Source: an uncultured Nitrospira sp.
GTDB taxonomy: Bacteria; Nitrospirota; Nitrospiria; Nitrospirales; Nitrospiraceae
Direction: 5' to 3'
Length of the DNA: 64,000 nucleotides
Assembly (NCBI GenBank): GCA_902500825.1
Contig: CABVRX010000010.1
Location: forward strand, 54,375 to 118,374
Below are positions 9,374-17,610 of the stretch, one piece after another; the stretch's first letter is position 1; every line of letters starts with the position of its first letter. The translations under genes and the position numbers were made by a program. A model generated the notes under the pieces. The model had not been told where the DNA came from. It made no database searches and was given only the letters and a program-made list of their open reading frames with translations.

Positions 9374-10918
9374 ATGTCGAAGAGATCCTTGTGGTGGGCT
9401 TTGCTAACAGTACCGCTTTTTCTGTTGGGAACGGAGCGGGCGAAGGCCGTCGAGTATGGAGAACTGGTACAGAAGGGCGATAAATGGGAGTTCAAGAACA
9501 CGGAAGACCCTGTCTTTAAGTTCATGCGCGATACCGGGTGGATAACCAATGAGAGATATTTTGAGGTTTCTTCTCAAACGGGGAAAAACTGGATCGAGCC
9601 GGCCGATGCGATCCTCAATCGACGGACGGATATCGAATGGAATCGCTACCTCAAAACCGGACTGCACCTGCCGGACTGGATCGATCTCGGGCTCGAAAAC
9701 CGGACCAGATTTGAGTCGTATGACCATCCCTGGCGGGCCGCCCAGATCGCCGGAAACGGACGGACGGATGCACAAATTCCGATGCGGTCACGCGTTCGCT
9801 TCGGGTTGGGTGGGAACGGGCCGTTACGATTCCTGTTCGAGGGGCAGGATTCGCGTTCGTTTCATAACGGAAACCCCGGCGACTTCCGAGACACCACCAT
9901 GGTCAATGAATTCGACGTGCTGCAATTGTTTGGCGCCTTAAAATTGGACAATGTCCTGGGAACCGGGTTGCGGACCGATTTCCTCTTTGGGCGTTTTACC
10001 ATGGATGTCGGCAACCGACGGCTGATTGCGCGAAACGATTATCGAAACACCACTAACGCTTTCGATGGCTTCCAGTGGCAAATCAGTCAAGACAAGACGT
10101 GGCGGCTCAGGGCCTTCGTCACGGAGACGGTCATCCGAGACGATGTGAGACTCGATGAACAAAACAGCAAGTCGCTCTTTTGGGGCACCTATTTTGAGAG
10201 CCAGCATTTCCCCTGGTTCCAGATGGACGCGTATTACTTGGGGCTGAACGATAAGCTGCCGGCAAATCTAGCCAACCATCGTACCTATTCCACATTCGGA
10301 GGCCGTTTGTACAAAACCCCCAAACCGGGAGAAGCGGACTATGAAATTGAGACCTCCTGGCAGATCGGAAACAGAGGCAAGACCGACCACTTTGCGCATT
10401 TTCAACACCTGGATCTCGGCTATATGTTCAATCTCCCCTGGACGCCTAGACTGGTGTTCCACTTCGACTACGCCAGCGGCGATCGTAAGCCGGGCGATAG
10501 TCAGGACGGAGGGTTCGATACGTTATTTGGGGCGCGAAACTTTGAATACAATATGACCAGCATCTGGGGTCCATTTTACCGAACCAACCTCATTACGCCA
10601 GGGTGGCGGCTGATCGTCAATCCCACACCCGATTGGATTTTGGAGGTCAAACATCGCGTCTGGTATCTCGCGGAGAGCAAGGATGTCTTCGGCAGTTCCG
10701 GCTTGCGAGATGCCACCGGAAACTCCGGTAGCTCGCTCGGGCACGATGTCCAACTTCGCGCACGGTGGAGGGTCAGCAAGAACATGGACTGTGACGTCGG
10801 CTACACACACTGGTTCAAGGGGTCCTATTTCGACAGTCCCGCCATCCTGGCTCAAATGCCGACCGGTGGGAATATAGACAGTGATTACTTTTACGCTCAA
10901 ATGCGAGTCAGGATCTAG
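9374..10918 (+). CDS. alginate-export-family outer-membrane porin, copy 1
   Basis: This 514-residue protein has a signal peptide (residues 1-26) and an alginate-export-type beta-barrel, seen in WIDLGLENRTRFESYDHPW (residues ~100-118), GNGPLRFLFEGQDSRSF and the C-terminal strand DYFYAQMRVRI. In Nitrospira-like bacteria this family is varied, and the solute is not predictable from sequence. A close paralogue lies at 11901-13430, and modA sits between them. AAGAGGAG precedes the ATG. Context suggests a role in molybdate or other anion passage through the outer membrane. Confidence 0.85.
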   Translation: MSKRSLWWALLTVPLFLLGTERAKAVEYGELVQKGDKWEFKNTEDPVFKFMRDTGWITNERYFEVSSQTGKNWIEPADAILNRRTDIEWNRYLKTGLHLPDWIDLGLENRTRFESYDHPWRAAQIAGNGRTDAQIPMRSRVRFGLGGNGPLRFLFEGQDSRSFHNGNPGDFRDTTMVNEFDVLQLFGALKLDNVLGTGLRTDFLFGRFTMDVGNRRLIARNDYRNTTNAFDGFQWQISQDKTWRLRAFVTETVIRDDVRLDEQNSKSLFWGTYFESQHFPWFQMDAYYLGLNDKLPANLANHRTYSTFGGRLYKTPKPGEADYEIETSWQIGNRGKTDHFAHFQHLDLGYMFNLPWTPRLVFHFDYASGDRKPGDSQDGGFDTLFGARNFEYNMTSIWGPFYRTNLITPGWRLIVNPTPDWILEVKHRVWYLAESKDVFGSSGLRDATGNSGSSLGHDVQLRARWRVSKNMDCDVGYTHWFKGSYFDSPAILAQMPTGGNIDSDYFYAQMRVRI

Positions 10919-10930
10919 AAAGGAAGACGT

Positions 10931-11686
10931 ATGAAACAGCGGATTCTTGCATGGTGTCTGTTTGTTCTAGCGAATGTGGCGGTGACACCGGCATTCGCAG
11001 AGCAGGTCTTAGTGGCCGTCGCCGCGAATTTTGTCCCACCCTTCCGCGAGATCGCGATGGAGTTTGAAAAGACGACCGGACATCAAGTTCAGGTCGCCGC
11101 CGGTTCTTCCGGGAATTTCTTTACCCAAATTAAGAACGGTGCTCCGTTCGACGTGTTCTTCTCCGCCGATAATGAACGCCCCAAAAAGTTGGAAGAGGAG
11201 GGGTTCGGAGTCAAGGAGTCCCGCTTCACCTATGCCTTCGGACGTCTCGTGCTGTGGAGCCCCGATGCCAACCTGGTGAAGGGAGAAGAAACGTTACGCT
11301 CAAGAACATTTAAACGCCTGGCCATGGCGAACCCCAAGACCGCGCCGTACGGCGTCGCGGCGATGCAGACCATGCAAAAGCTGGAACTCTGGGAGAGCGT
11401 ACAGCCCCAGATCGTCATGGGGGAGAATCTCGGTCAGACCATGGGGTTTGTTGAGTCCGGCAACGCCCCGTTGGGCTTCCTGGCCTTGTCCCAGGTCATG
11501 GACCCGAAATACAAGGGGAAGGGAAGCCGCTGGGATGTTCCGAAAGATCTGCACGAACCAATCCAACAGGACGTGGTCTTGCTGAAAAAAGCAACGGAGA
11601 ACCAAGCGGCCAAAGCGCTCATGGAGTTTATGAAGGGTCCGCAGGCCAAAGCAGTAATCGAACGCTATGGATATGAGTTGCACTGA
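10931..11686 (+). CDS. modA: molybdate ABC transporter substrate-binding protein ModA
   Basis: The 251-residue periplasmic protein has a signal peptide (residues 1-23, ending AFAEQ) and the ModA fold: VAVAANFVPPFREIA, the anion-binding loop AAGSSGNFFTQIKNGAPFDVFFSAD split over residues ~55-80, and NPKTAPYGVAAMQ (~130-142). It captures molybdate or tungstate for ModBC. It lies 12 bp after the first porin. modB is separated from it by the second porin, an unusual interruption of modABC. AAGGAAGACGT precedes the ATG. Confidence 0.93.
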   Translation: MKQRILAWCLFVLANVAVTPAFAEQVLVAVAANFVPPFREIAMEFEKTTGHQVQVAAGSSGNFFTQIKNGAPFDVFFSADNERPKKLEEEGFGVKESRFTYAFGRLVLWSPDANLVKGEETLRSRTFKRLAMANPKTAPYGVAAMQTMQKLELWESVQPQIVMGENLGQTMGFVESGNAPLGFLALSQVMDPKYKGKGSRWDVPKDLHEPIQQDVVLLKKATENQAAKALMEFMKGPQAKAVIERYGYELH

Positions 11687-11870
11687 ATAGCGAACTGGTT
11701 TGAGCAAGAAGTCGAGCATGATGGATATGGCTGTGAGTCGAATCCGGATCGTCCTAATTTCTGCCTCCTCTTTTAATCACCTCAAATCTGCCTGCATTGA
11801 GAATGGCTTCGAAACGTTAGGTGGATACGGCTGCAAGCCCGGAAAAACCGTACGCTACGGGCCGACAGGG

Positions 11871-11892
11871 AATTGTCTTCATGAAGACAATT
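11871..11892. promoter_or_regulatory. 22-bp perfect palindrome before the second porin
   Basis: AATTGTCTTC at 11871-11880 and its exact complement GAAGACAATT at 11883-11892 flank a central AT, so all 22 bp form one palindrome. It lies 9 bp before the GTG I prefer as the start of the second porin. It could be a repressor site or an RNA hairpin that limits ribosome access. A smaller hairpin (CCGTA-CGC-TACGG) lies just upstream. Confidence 0.5.
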
Positions 11893-11900
11893 GGCCCATC

Positions 11901-13430
11901 GTGATACAAGTAGGTGTGGTCAATATTTTTGGAATCCGGTCTGCGGCCATAGGAGTCGTGATATGGCTCGTGAGCGGTCTCGCTTTGGCTGAAGAGCCAC
12001 TGCCTGCGCCGTCTTCGCCTGCCCAGGCCAGACTGGCCTCAAATCTTCTCGAAGCGATCGCAAACATCAAACAGCGGGCGGAGGCGCAAACCGGTAAAAA
12101 TTCGATCGAACCGGCCGATGCGATTCTCAATCGACGGCAGGAAATCGAGTGGAATCGATACCTCAAAACCGCGCTGCACCTTCCTGACTGGATCGACCTG
12201 GGGCTCGAACAACGAACACGATTTGAATCGTATGACCATCCCTGGCGAGCGAGCCAGGCAATCGGAAACGGACGGACCGATGCACAGATTCCCCTGAGGT
12301 CGCGAGTGCGTCTTGGATTGGGAGGAAACGGACCATTGCGATTCCTGTTCGAGGGACAGGATTCGCGTTCGTTTCTCAATGGAGATCAGGGAGATTTCCG
12401 GGACACCACTATGGTCAATGAATTCGACGTGCTCCAGTTGTTTGGAGCCTTGAAATTGGACAATATCCTGGGAACCGGGTTGCGGACCGACTTCCTCTTT
12501 GGACGCATAACCATGGATGTGGGCAAGCGACGGCTGATCGGACGAAACGCCTTTCGAAACACCGTCAATGCATTCGACGGCTTCCAGTGGCAAATCAGTC
12601 GGGACAAGACCTGGCGGCTCAGGGCGTTCGTCACGGAGCCGGTCATCCGAGACGATGTGAAACTCGATACACAGAACGATAAGTCGCTCTTTTGGGGAAC
12701 CTATTTTGAGAGCCAGCATTTCCCCTGGTTTCAGATAGACGCCTATTACCTGGGACTGAACGATAAACTGCCGGCAAATCTAGCCAACCATCGCACCTAT
12801 TCCACGTTCGGGGGACGGTTATATAAAGATCCCAAGCCGCGAGAACTGGATTACGAAATTGAAAGTTCCTGGCAGACCGGAACCAGAGGCGGGATCGACC
12901 ACTTTGCCTATTTCCATCATCTGGATCTCGGATATACGTTCAATCTCCCCTGGACGCCGAGGCTTGTCTTCCACTACGACTATGCCAGCGGCGATCGCCG
13001 GCCTGACGACAGCCAGGATGAAGGGTTTGACACCCTGTTCGGCTCTCGACGCTTTGAATACGAGCCCACCAGCATCTGGGGTCCATTTTCCAGAACGAAC
13101 CTCAATTCACCGGGTTGGCGATTGATCGTCACGCCCGCGCCGGGCTGGATGCTGCAAGTCAAACATCGCGTCTGGTATCTCACTCAAAGCCGGGATTTCT
13201 TCGGCAATTCCGGCTTGCGGGATACCACCGGCAACGCAGGCACTTCGTTAGGACATGACGTCGACCTTCAAGCCCAATGGGCACTCAATGCCAATCTGGA
13301 TTTCGATGTTGGGTACGTCCATTGGTTCAAAGGCTCGTATTTCGACAGGCTGCCCGCCTCCGCCGGTCTACCGGCCGGAGGGAACAAAGACAGCGATTAC
13401 TTCTATGCTTCAATGCGAATCAGACTCTAG
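11901..13430 (+). CDS. alginate-export-family outer-membrane porin, copy 2
   Basis: This porin is nearly the same as the one at 9374-10918 from QTGKNSIEPADAILNRR onward, including WIDLGLEQRTRFESYDHPW and the C-terminal DYFYASMRIRL. The N-terminus differs completely. A credible signal peptide (NIFGIRSAAIGVVIWLVSGL, ending ALA) requires a start at GTG 11901 or GTG 11916. The frame is open back to 11700, but that part does not look like coding sequence and contains a perfect palindrome. The two copies share long near-identical DNA stretches, which indicates recent duplication or gene conversion around modA. Start confidence is low; family assignment is good. Confidence 0.82.
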   Translation: MIQVGVVNIFGIRSAAIGVVIWLVSGLALAEEPLPAPSSPAQARLASNLLEAIANIKQRAEAQTGKNSIEPADAILNRRQEIEWNRYLKTALHLPDWIDLGLEQRTRFESYDHPWRASQAIGNGRTDAQIPLRSRVRLGLGGNGPLRFLFEGQDSRSFLNGDQGDFRDTTMVNEFDVLQLFGALKLDNILGTGLRTDFLFGRITMDVGKRRLIGRNAFRNTVNAFDGFQWQISRDKTWRLRAFVTEPVIRDDVKLDTQNDKSLFWGTYFESQHFPWFQIDAYYLGLNDKLPANLANHRTYSTFGGRLYKDPKPRELDYEIESSWQTGTRGGIDHFAYFHHLDLGYTFNLPWTPRLVFHYDYASGDRRPDDSQDEGFDTLFGSRRFEYEPTSIWGPFSRTNLNSPGWRLIVTPAPGWMLQVKHRVWYLTQSRDFFGNSGLRDTTGNAGTSLGHDVDLQAQWALNANLDFDVGYVHWFKGSYFDRLPASAGLPAGGNKDSDYFYASMRIRL

Positions 13431-13472
13431 CATCACTCGCCATGAAACAGACGATTCTCTAAGCGAGCACAC

Positions 13473-14147
13473 ATGGGAGCTTTGACAGACCTCGATCTTA
13501 GCGCTCTGTGGGTCAGTGTTCGGCTTGCAACGATGACCGTGGTCGTCCTGCTGATTGTGGGCACTCCCCTTGCGTGGTGGCTGGCTCATACTCGTTCCCG
13601 GATAAGGCCCATCGTGGAAGCTGCGGTCGCCTTACCGATCGTGCTGCCTCCCACCGTCTTGGGATTCTACATCCTCGTTGCGCTGGGTCCTTACGGACCG
13701 CTAGGCCGGTTTGCAGATCTCTCACTTGCCTTCACCTTCACCGGCCTGGTGATCGCATCAGTGTTTTATTCGATGCCATTCGTCATACAGCCGCTCCAAA
13801 GCGCGTTTGAGGCTGTCGGCAAGGCTCCGCTGGAAGCGGCCTGGTCACTCCGCGCGTCAAAGTGGGACGCGTTTGTAACAGTTATATCTCCGATCGCACT
13901 GCGAGGATATATCAGCGCAATTGTGCTGGGATTTGCGCATACGATGGGAGAGTTTGGAGTGGTACTCATGGTCGGTGGATCGATCCCCGGGCAAACACGC
14001 GTCCTCTCCACAACTATCTTTGAGCATGTGGAAGTCATGGAATACGCTCAGGCTCATGCGATTTCTGCCTTCATGCTGGCCTTCTCGTTTCTGGTGTTGT
14101 TGGCCGTGTACATCACAAACCGCCGCTTTCCCATTCATGTGTCATGA
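13473..14147 (+). CDS. modB: molybdate ABC transporter permease ModB
   Basis: This 224-residue inner-membrane protein has about five transmembrane helices. It carries the ModB hallmarks ALPIVLPPTVLGFYILVALG (residues ~48-68), the EAA loop with LEAAWSLRASKWDAFVTVI (~123-141) and AHTMGEFGVVLMVGGSIPG (~155-173). It forms the molybdate channel. Its stop overlaps the modC ATG by 4 bp, so the two are translationally coupled. Confidence 0.95.
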   Translation: MGALTDLDLSALWVSVRLATMTVVVLLIVGTPLAWWLAHTRSRIRPIVEAAVALPIVLPPTVLGFYILVALGPYGPLGRFADLSLAFTFTGLVIASVFYSMPFVIQPLQSAFEAVGKAPLEAAWSLRASKWDAFVTVISPIALRGYISAIVLGFAHTMGEFGVVLMVGGSIPGQTRVLSTTIFEHVEVMEYAQAHAISAFMLAFSFLVLLAVYITNRRFPIHVS

Positions 14148-15235
14148 GCCATTTGCTGGCACGCTTTGACGTGCGATTTCCGGCCTTTCACCTGGACGTC
14201 GATGTTGATGTTCCTATGTCAGGCATTACGGCCATCTTCGGACCATCCGGATCGGGAAAGACCACTCTGTTGCGATGCTTGGCCGGACTCGAACGGGTTC
14301 CCAATGGCTTCATGCAGTTCGGTACCGACGTCTGGCAAGACGAGAAGATCGGGCTGTGCCTACCGCTCTATAAACGTCCAATCGGGTATGTGTTCCAAGA
14401 GCCTCGCTTGTTCCCCCATTACAACGTACGCGCGAATCTTCTGTACGGCTACAACCGCGTCCCTTCGGAAGCACGCCGCATCGATATCGAGCAGGTTGTC
14501 GATATTCTGGGAATCGACCACCTACTTGAACGCCGCATTCAGAAGCTGTCCGGAGGAGAGCAACAGCGGGTCGCAATCGGCCGGGCGCTGCTGACAAGTC
14601 CCAAACTGCTCCTGCTGGACGAACCGCTCGCCTCGCTCGACATTCAACGCAAGCAAGAACTCCTCCCATTCATACGTCGCCTTCACGAGGAGCTGCGTAT
14701 CCCGGTGATGTATGTCAGTCATGCGATTGCCGAAATCCTTCAACTCGCTGACCGCGTCGTTCTTTTGAAGGAGGGAAAGATTGCAGCGGCCGGCGCACTC
14801 AATGAGATGTTCACTTCCCTGCAATTCCGCGGACACTTCGGAGCGCATCGAATCGGGGCCATCTTGGATGCTCGCGTTGCCGCTCATGAAACGCAGTATG
14901 GCCTTACCCAACTAGAATTCAACGGCCAATCCCTATTTGTGCCGCTTCAGTCTGTCTCCGTCGGACAAGTCATGCGCGTCCACATCCTTTCCAGTGATGT
15001 CAGTGTGGTTATCGGTCGGACTGACTGCCCGACCAGCGTGCTAAATATTCTCGAAGCCACGATTGTAGAAATCCAGGCAATAGATCAATCATCAGTAGAC
15101 GTCCTGTTGGATATCGGCGCGCCGCTTGTCGCCAGCATCACCCGAAAATCACTCGTCATCCTGGGGTTGAAACCAGGGCAACGAGTCTTGGCTCATATCA
15201 AAGCAATCGCACTAAATGAAGAGTTGATGGCATAG
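14144..15235 (+). CDS. modC: molybdate ABC transporter ATP-binding protein ModC
   Basis: This 363-residue ATPase has Walker A GPSGSGKTT (residues ~27-35), signature LSGGEQQRVAIGRAL, Walker B LLLLDEPLASLD and the switch histidine in YVSHAIAEI. The last ~130 residues form the ModC-specific regulatory Mop/TOBE domain (NILEATIVEIQAIDQSSVDVLLDIG), which binds molybdate in the family. It pairs with ModB, from which it starts by a 4-bp overlap. Confidence 0.95.
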   Translation: MSHLLARFDVRFPAFHLDVDVDVPMSGITAIFGPSGSGKTTLLRCLAGLERVPNGFMQFGTDVWQDEKIGLCLPLYKRPIGYVFQEPRLFPHYNVRANLLYGYNRVPSEARRIDIEQVVDILGIDHLLERRIQKLSGGEQQRVAIGRALLTSPKLLLLDEPLASLDIQRKQELLPFIRRLHEELRIPVMYVSHAIAEILQLADRVVLLKEGKIAAAGALNEMFTSLQFRGHFGAHRIGAILDARVAAHETQYGLTQLEFNGQSLFVPLQSVSVGQVMRVHILSSDVSVVIGRTDCPTSVLNILEATIVEIQAIDQSSVDVLLDIGAPLVASITRKSLVILGLKPGQRVLAHIKAIALNEELMA

Positions 15236-15267
15236 CGGATTGAAGCATCTGCGATCGGAGGTCGATC

Positions 15268-15909
15268 ATGAATCATGACACCACCTCTTGCGGAAGAGCT
15301 CATGACCATCCCGGAGGAAGCCTCCTCCTTTCCAATTCCATGGTCAACTCGGTGAAAGGAGTCGTCGTTCAGTCTCGCCATGTGAGTCTTCCGCAACCCA
15401 CGGTGCGAATCCGCGCAGGACGACCAGTCGATCTGCGTATCAGCCTACCGATGGGTAATGAGCGCTGCTTTTTCCCCGGACAGCCGGTCATCGCCAAGAT
15501 TCCGGCAGAGGCCGTTCGTCTTGAGGCGGGCTTATTTCGTCGGAGCAACCAGCGACCGAACTGCTGGTACGGTCGAATCGTGCTTATCAAATCGCTAGAG
15601 GAAGGGCAAATCATCACAGCCAAAGTTCACGATGCCGGAGTGAAGAACGATCTGAATCGCAAGACCATCCTCGTGACAGGCAGCGATTGTTACCGGCAGG
15701 CATTTGCCATGGGAGAGTTAGTTCCGGCAATCGGAGGGTAACATCAAATCATTGTCGCCTATGCAAAGGACGGTGTGCTGTTACCGTCCGAAGGGTTTGC
15801 ACGGATCATCAATCCCGGCGACAAGTCCGGAGCGCGCAATGTCTCAAACATCATTCGCATCCAGGTGATTGATCCTCCATTGCCACAACAGTCATCCAGT
15901 TCCAATTAG
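15268..15909 (+). pseudogene. TOBE-like / molybdopterin-protein chimera interrupted by an in-frame TAA
   Basis: From the ATG at 15268 the frame encodes a TOBE-like segment (PGQPVIAKIPAEAVRLEAG ... NCWYGRIVLI) and then HDAGVKNDLNRKTILVTG, which resembles the C-terminal half of small molybdopterin-binding (oxidoreductase) proteins. A TAA at 15739-15741 stops it after AIGG. The same frame then continues with IIVAYAKDGVLLPSEGFARI and NPGDKSGARNVSNIIRIQV to a TAG at 15907. The post-stop residues are exactly what that family needs after the pre-stop part. I read this as one gene, probably a deletion fusion of two neighbours, killed by a nonsense mutation. Programmed readthrough is less likely. The Shine-Dalgarno GGAGG lies in the loop of a small hairpin (15253-15267). 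Confidence 0.7.
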
Positions 15910-15924
15910 AAAGGACAACAGTCC

Positions 15925-16533
15925 ATGGAAGACACCCTGGCCTATCGCTGTATGAAATTTAAACACATGACATCGTGGATCAGGCCTTGGCTCTTCATTG
16001 GTTTCATCGTCCTGTCGTACCTGCCGCCGCCTCCCCTGGTGCCGGCGCAGGATACAACGCCGAACGTACCCCATACCGAGATTGAGCGCACAACCAGTGA
16101 GCACTGTCGATTAGCGATCGGCAGTACATTTGAGAATATCCAAATTGAAACGGCCGACATTCATCTGCATGAACAATTGTTCGAATCCGTGCTCCATGCC
16201 GCACTCGTGCAACGGCTGGACCATCCGCAAACAGATCTCATTCGAGCCTATTGCTATCGCCAAATACTTGTCGTCATCCGTCAAGATCTCCGCACGCCTC
16301 GTCCCACCGGATGGGTGCAATTGAACTTTGTGGTGGGCGATGTCGCGGGATTGCAACAGGAATTAGAAACAGCGGCTCGTACTGCCTTTGCAACGCTTGA
16401 TGTTAAAGAACGTGAAAAAATTGTTCGGTTCCGATTGAAACAAGGCGTAACGCGAAACCAATGGAAGGTCGATCGTTTGGAAGTCTACGGACCGGAGGGA
16501 TTCTTGATTGGATTCGACCAACCACAACAATAA
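15925..16533 (+). CDS. exported or membrane-anchored protein of unknown function
   Basis: This 202-residue protein has an N-terminal hydrophobic helix (WLFIGFIVLSYLPPPPLV, residues ~22-39) with a late signal-like region, then a soluble domain of ~150 residues. The start may instead be the ATG at 15967 (MTSWIRPW), which gives a normal signal peptide. I do not recognise the domain. AGAAAGGACAAC precedes the first ATG. It lies 15 bp after the molybdopterin chimera, inside the molybdate locus, so a link to a molybdoenzyme is possible but unproven. Confidence 0.55.
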   Translation: MEDTLAYRCMKFKHMTSWIRPWLFIGFIVLSYLPPPPLVPAQDTTPNVPHTEIERTTSEHCRLAIGSTFENIQIETADIHLHEQLFESVLHAALVQRLDHPQTDLIRAYCYRQILVVIRQDLRTPRPTGWVQLNFVVGDVAGLQQELETAARTAFATLDVKEREKIVRFRLKQGVTRNQWKVDRLEVYGPEGFLIGFDQPQQ

Positions 16534-16588
16534 CCGCCGGTACCCGACATACGACATTGTGACCTGGATACGACTAGCGTTAATCAGA

Positions 16589-16702
16589 AAGGCTTTGCAA
16601 GCGGGTATGCCCTCCCATTGCAAGGCCTTTGTATCCGAAGGGATTGTATTTCAACCTTTCGGATGATGGGGAGAGCCCACTCCAACATGGGCGTGGCTCT
16701 CC
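16589..16702 (+). promoter_or_regulatory. three consecutive stem-loops ahead of the HTH-Mop regulator
   Basis: AAGGCTTTGCAA (16589-16600) pairs with TTGCAAGGCCTT (16618-16629) with one G-U pair. ATCCGAAGG (16633-16641) pairs with CCTTTCGGAT (16655-16664) with one bulge. GGAGAGCC (16670-16677) pairs exactly with GGCTCTCC (16695-16702). The row ends 47 bp before the regulator's ATG. The first hairpin could terminate upstream transcription, but there is no strong T-tract. The set could also be a structured 5' leader that senses molybdate or Moco; I cannot match it to a known riboswitch by eye. Confidence 0.45.
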
Positions 16703-16749
16703 TCTAATATTGATCACCGGTAGGTTTGTCGAAATGATAGGAGCCAACG

Positions 16750-17142
16750 ATGGCGAAAAGAATGGTGGGTGATGTGCTCACCGCTAGGGAAGCAGCACGA
16801 TATGTTCGGCTGACATTGCCGACCTTCTACCGATATATATGGGAAGGTAAAATTGAGGCGCCGAAAATTGGAGGACGATATCGGTTTACAAAATCGTTGC
16901 TCGACCGATGGCTGGGTAAAAAGCACGCGGGCGCCGATGATGTCAGTGGGCGAAATAAGCTCGTCGGCCAGGTGACGGCGATCAAGCGGGACGCGATCAT
17001 GGCGCAGATCGATGTCGACATCGGTTCCCACAAAATTACGGCCGTGATCACTCGCGATGCGCTGGACGAACTCGGGCTTCGCATCGGTGATACCGCGATT
17101 GCCTTAGTCAAAGCGACCGAAGTCATGATCGTGAAAGACTGA
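16750..17142 (+). CDS. excisionase-type HTH plus Mop (TOBE) molybdate-binding regulator
   Basis: The 130-residue protein has an N-terminal MerR/excisionase-type helix-turn-helix (LTAREAARYVRLTLPTFYRY ... GGRYRF, residues ~10-48) and a C-terminal Mop domain (residues ~68-130: NKLVGQVTAIKRDAIMAQID ... LVKATEVMIVKD). Such fusions are thought to bind DNA in response to molybdate. The ATG at 16750 follows ATAGGAGCC. It stands 0.8 kb after the oxyanion-importer genes and close to a molybdoenzyme, so it probably controls molybdenum uptake or use. A degraded copy of its 3' end occurs at 19743-19855. Confidence 0.85.
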   Translation: MAKRMVGDVLTAREAARYVRLTLPTFYRYIWEGKIEAPKIGGRYRFTKSLLDRWLGKKHAGADDVSGRNKLVGQVTAIKRDAIMAQIDVDIGSHKITAVITRDALDELGLRIGDTAIALVKATEVMIVKD

Positions 17143-17246
17143 ATCGCTCAATCGTCGGCCTCACGTCGAATAGGTCTCAGCCTTCTACTCAAGCTGAGTG
17201 TTCCGCGCACAGACTAGCGAGGAACTTTCACCGAACATACATCATT
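17101..17246 (+). repeat. imperfect direct repeat, left copy (3' end of HTH-Mop gene and downstream)
   Basis: The run GCCTTAGTCAAAGCGACCGA and the following bases through the stop codon, then AATAGGTCT, GACTAGCGA and ACCGAACATACATCATT, recur in the same order at 19743-19855. The left copy includes the real 3' end of the HTH-Mop gene. It has an extra ~35 bp in its non-coding part compared with the right copy. Confidence 0.7.
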
Positions 17247-17389
17247 CACAAAATTGTCTGACCTGTCATGGCGCGCCGAAAGGTATCTTGGATATCACAG
17301 GTTATCCCCGGGAAAGTGCCTCGCAAGGTGAGCTTGCCGGTGCGATTAGTATTCAAATCCCTTTGGACGGACCGCCCCGATGTACGTAA
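17198..17389 (+). pseudogene. fragment of a Tll0287/DUF3365-like c-type haem protein
   Basis: The frame reads NCLTCHGAPKGILDITGYP followed by GELAGAISIQIPLDG. This is the haem-binding CxxCH segment and the downstream strand typical of DUF3365 (Tll0287-like) proteins. Only ~60 residues remain: the upstream sensor-like part and any downstream domain are missing, and no start with a ribosome binding site is visible. An intact family member is encoded at 41093-41674. It is a remnant, part of the scrambled interval between the direct repeats. Confidence 0.6.
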
Positions 17390-17467
17390 CACATCTGCAC
17401 CGTTCGTCATCCGGCCGACCGTACTCTGGTCGTGGCTCGCTCTGAAGACGTATCGCGTTCGTTGAGA

Positions 17468-17551
17468 TGAAGCCGAAGGCCTGCTGGATGTGTTGGTGCA
17501 GGTCAATACCGCCGGAGAGTCCAACAAATATGACCTGCCGCCAGACGAGAT
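17468..17551 (+). pseudogene. yggS gene fragment
   Basis: About 28 codons read AEGLLDVLVQVNTAGESNKY followed by DLPPDEM. This corresponds to the VQVNTSGESSKYGLPPEEV region of the complete YggS protein encoded at 18885-19712. Both ends are gone, so only an internal piece of a second yggS remains. Its wording differs from the complete gene, so it is not a recent copy. It may be the remains of the original resident gene. Confidence 0.65.
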
Positions 17552-17610
17552 GGGTAGGCGATCCGCGCTATACGATGTGTAGGTACCATGGCAGTGTATA
17601 ATCAAAAAAG

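Noticed and set aside
11700..11900. 67-residue N-terminal extension of the second porin
   Set aside because: It contains no signal-like start and covers a perfect palindrome. A credible signal peptide begins only at GTG 11901 or 11916.
9938..12719. CRISPR-like repetition suggested by identical blocks in the two porins
   Set aside because: The repeats are long, coding and occur twice. They reflect gene duplication, not short regularly spaced repeats, and I see no CRISPR array in the window.
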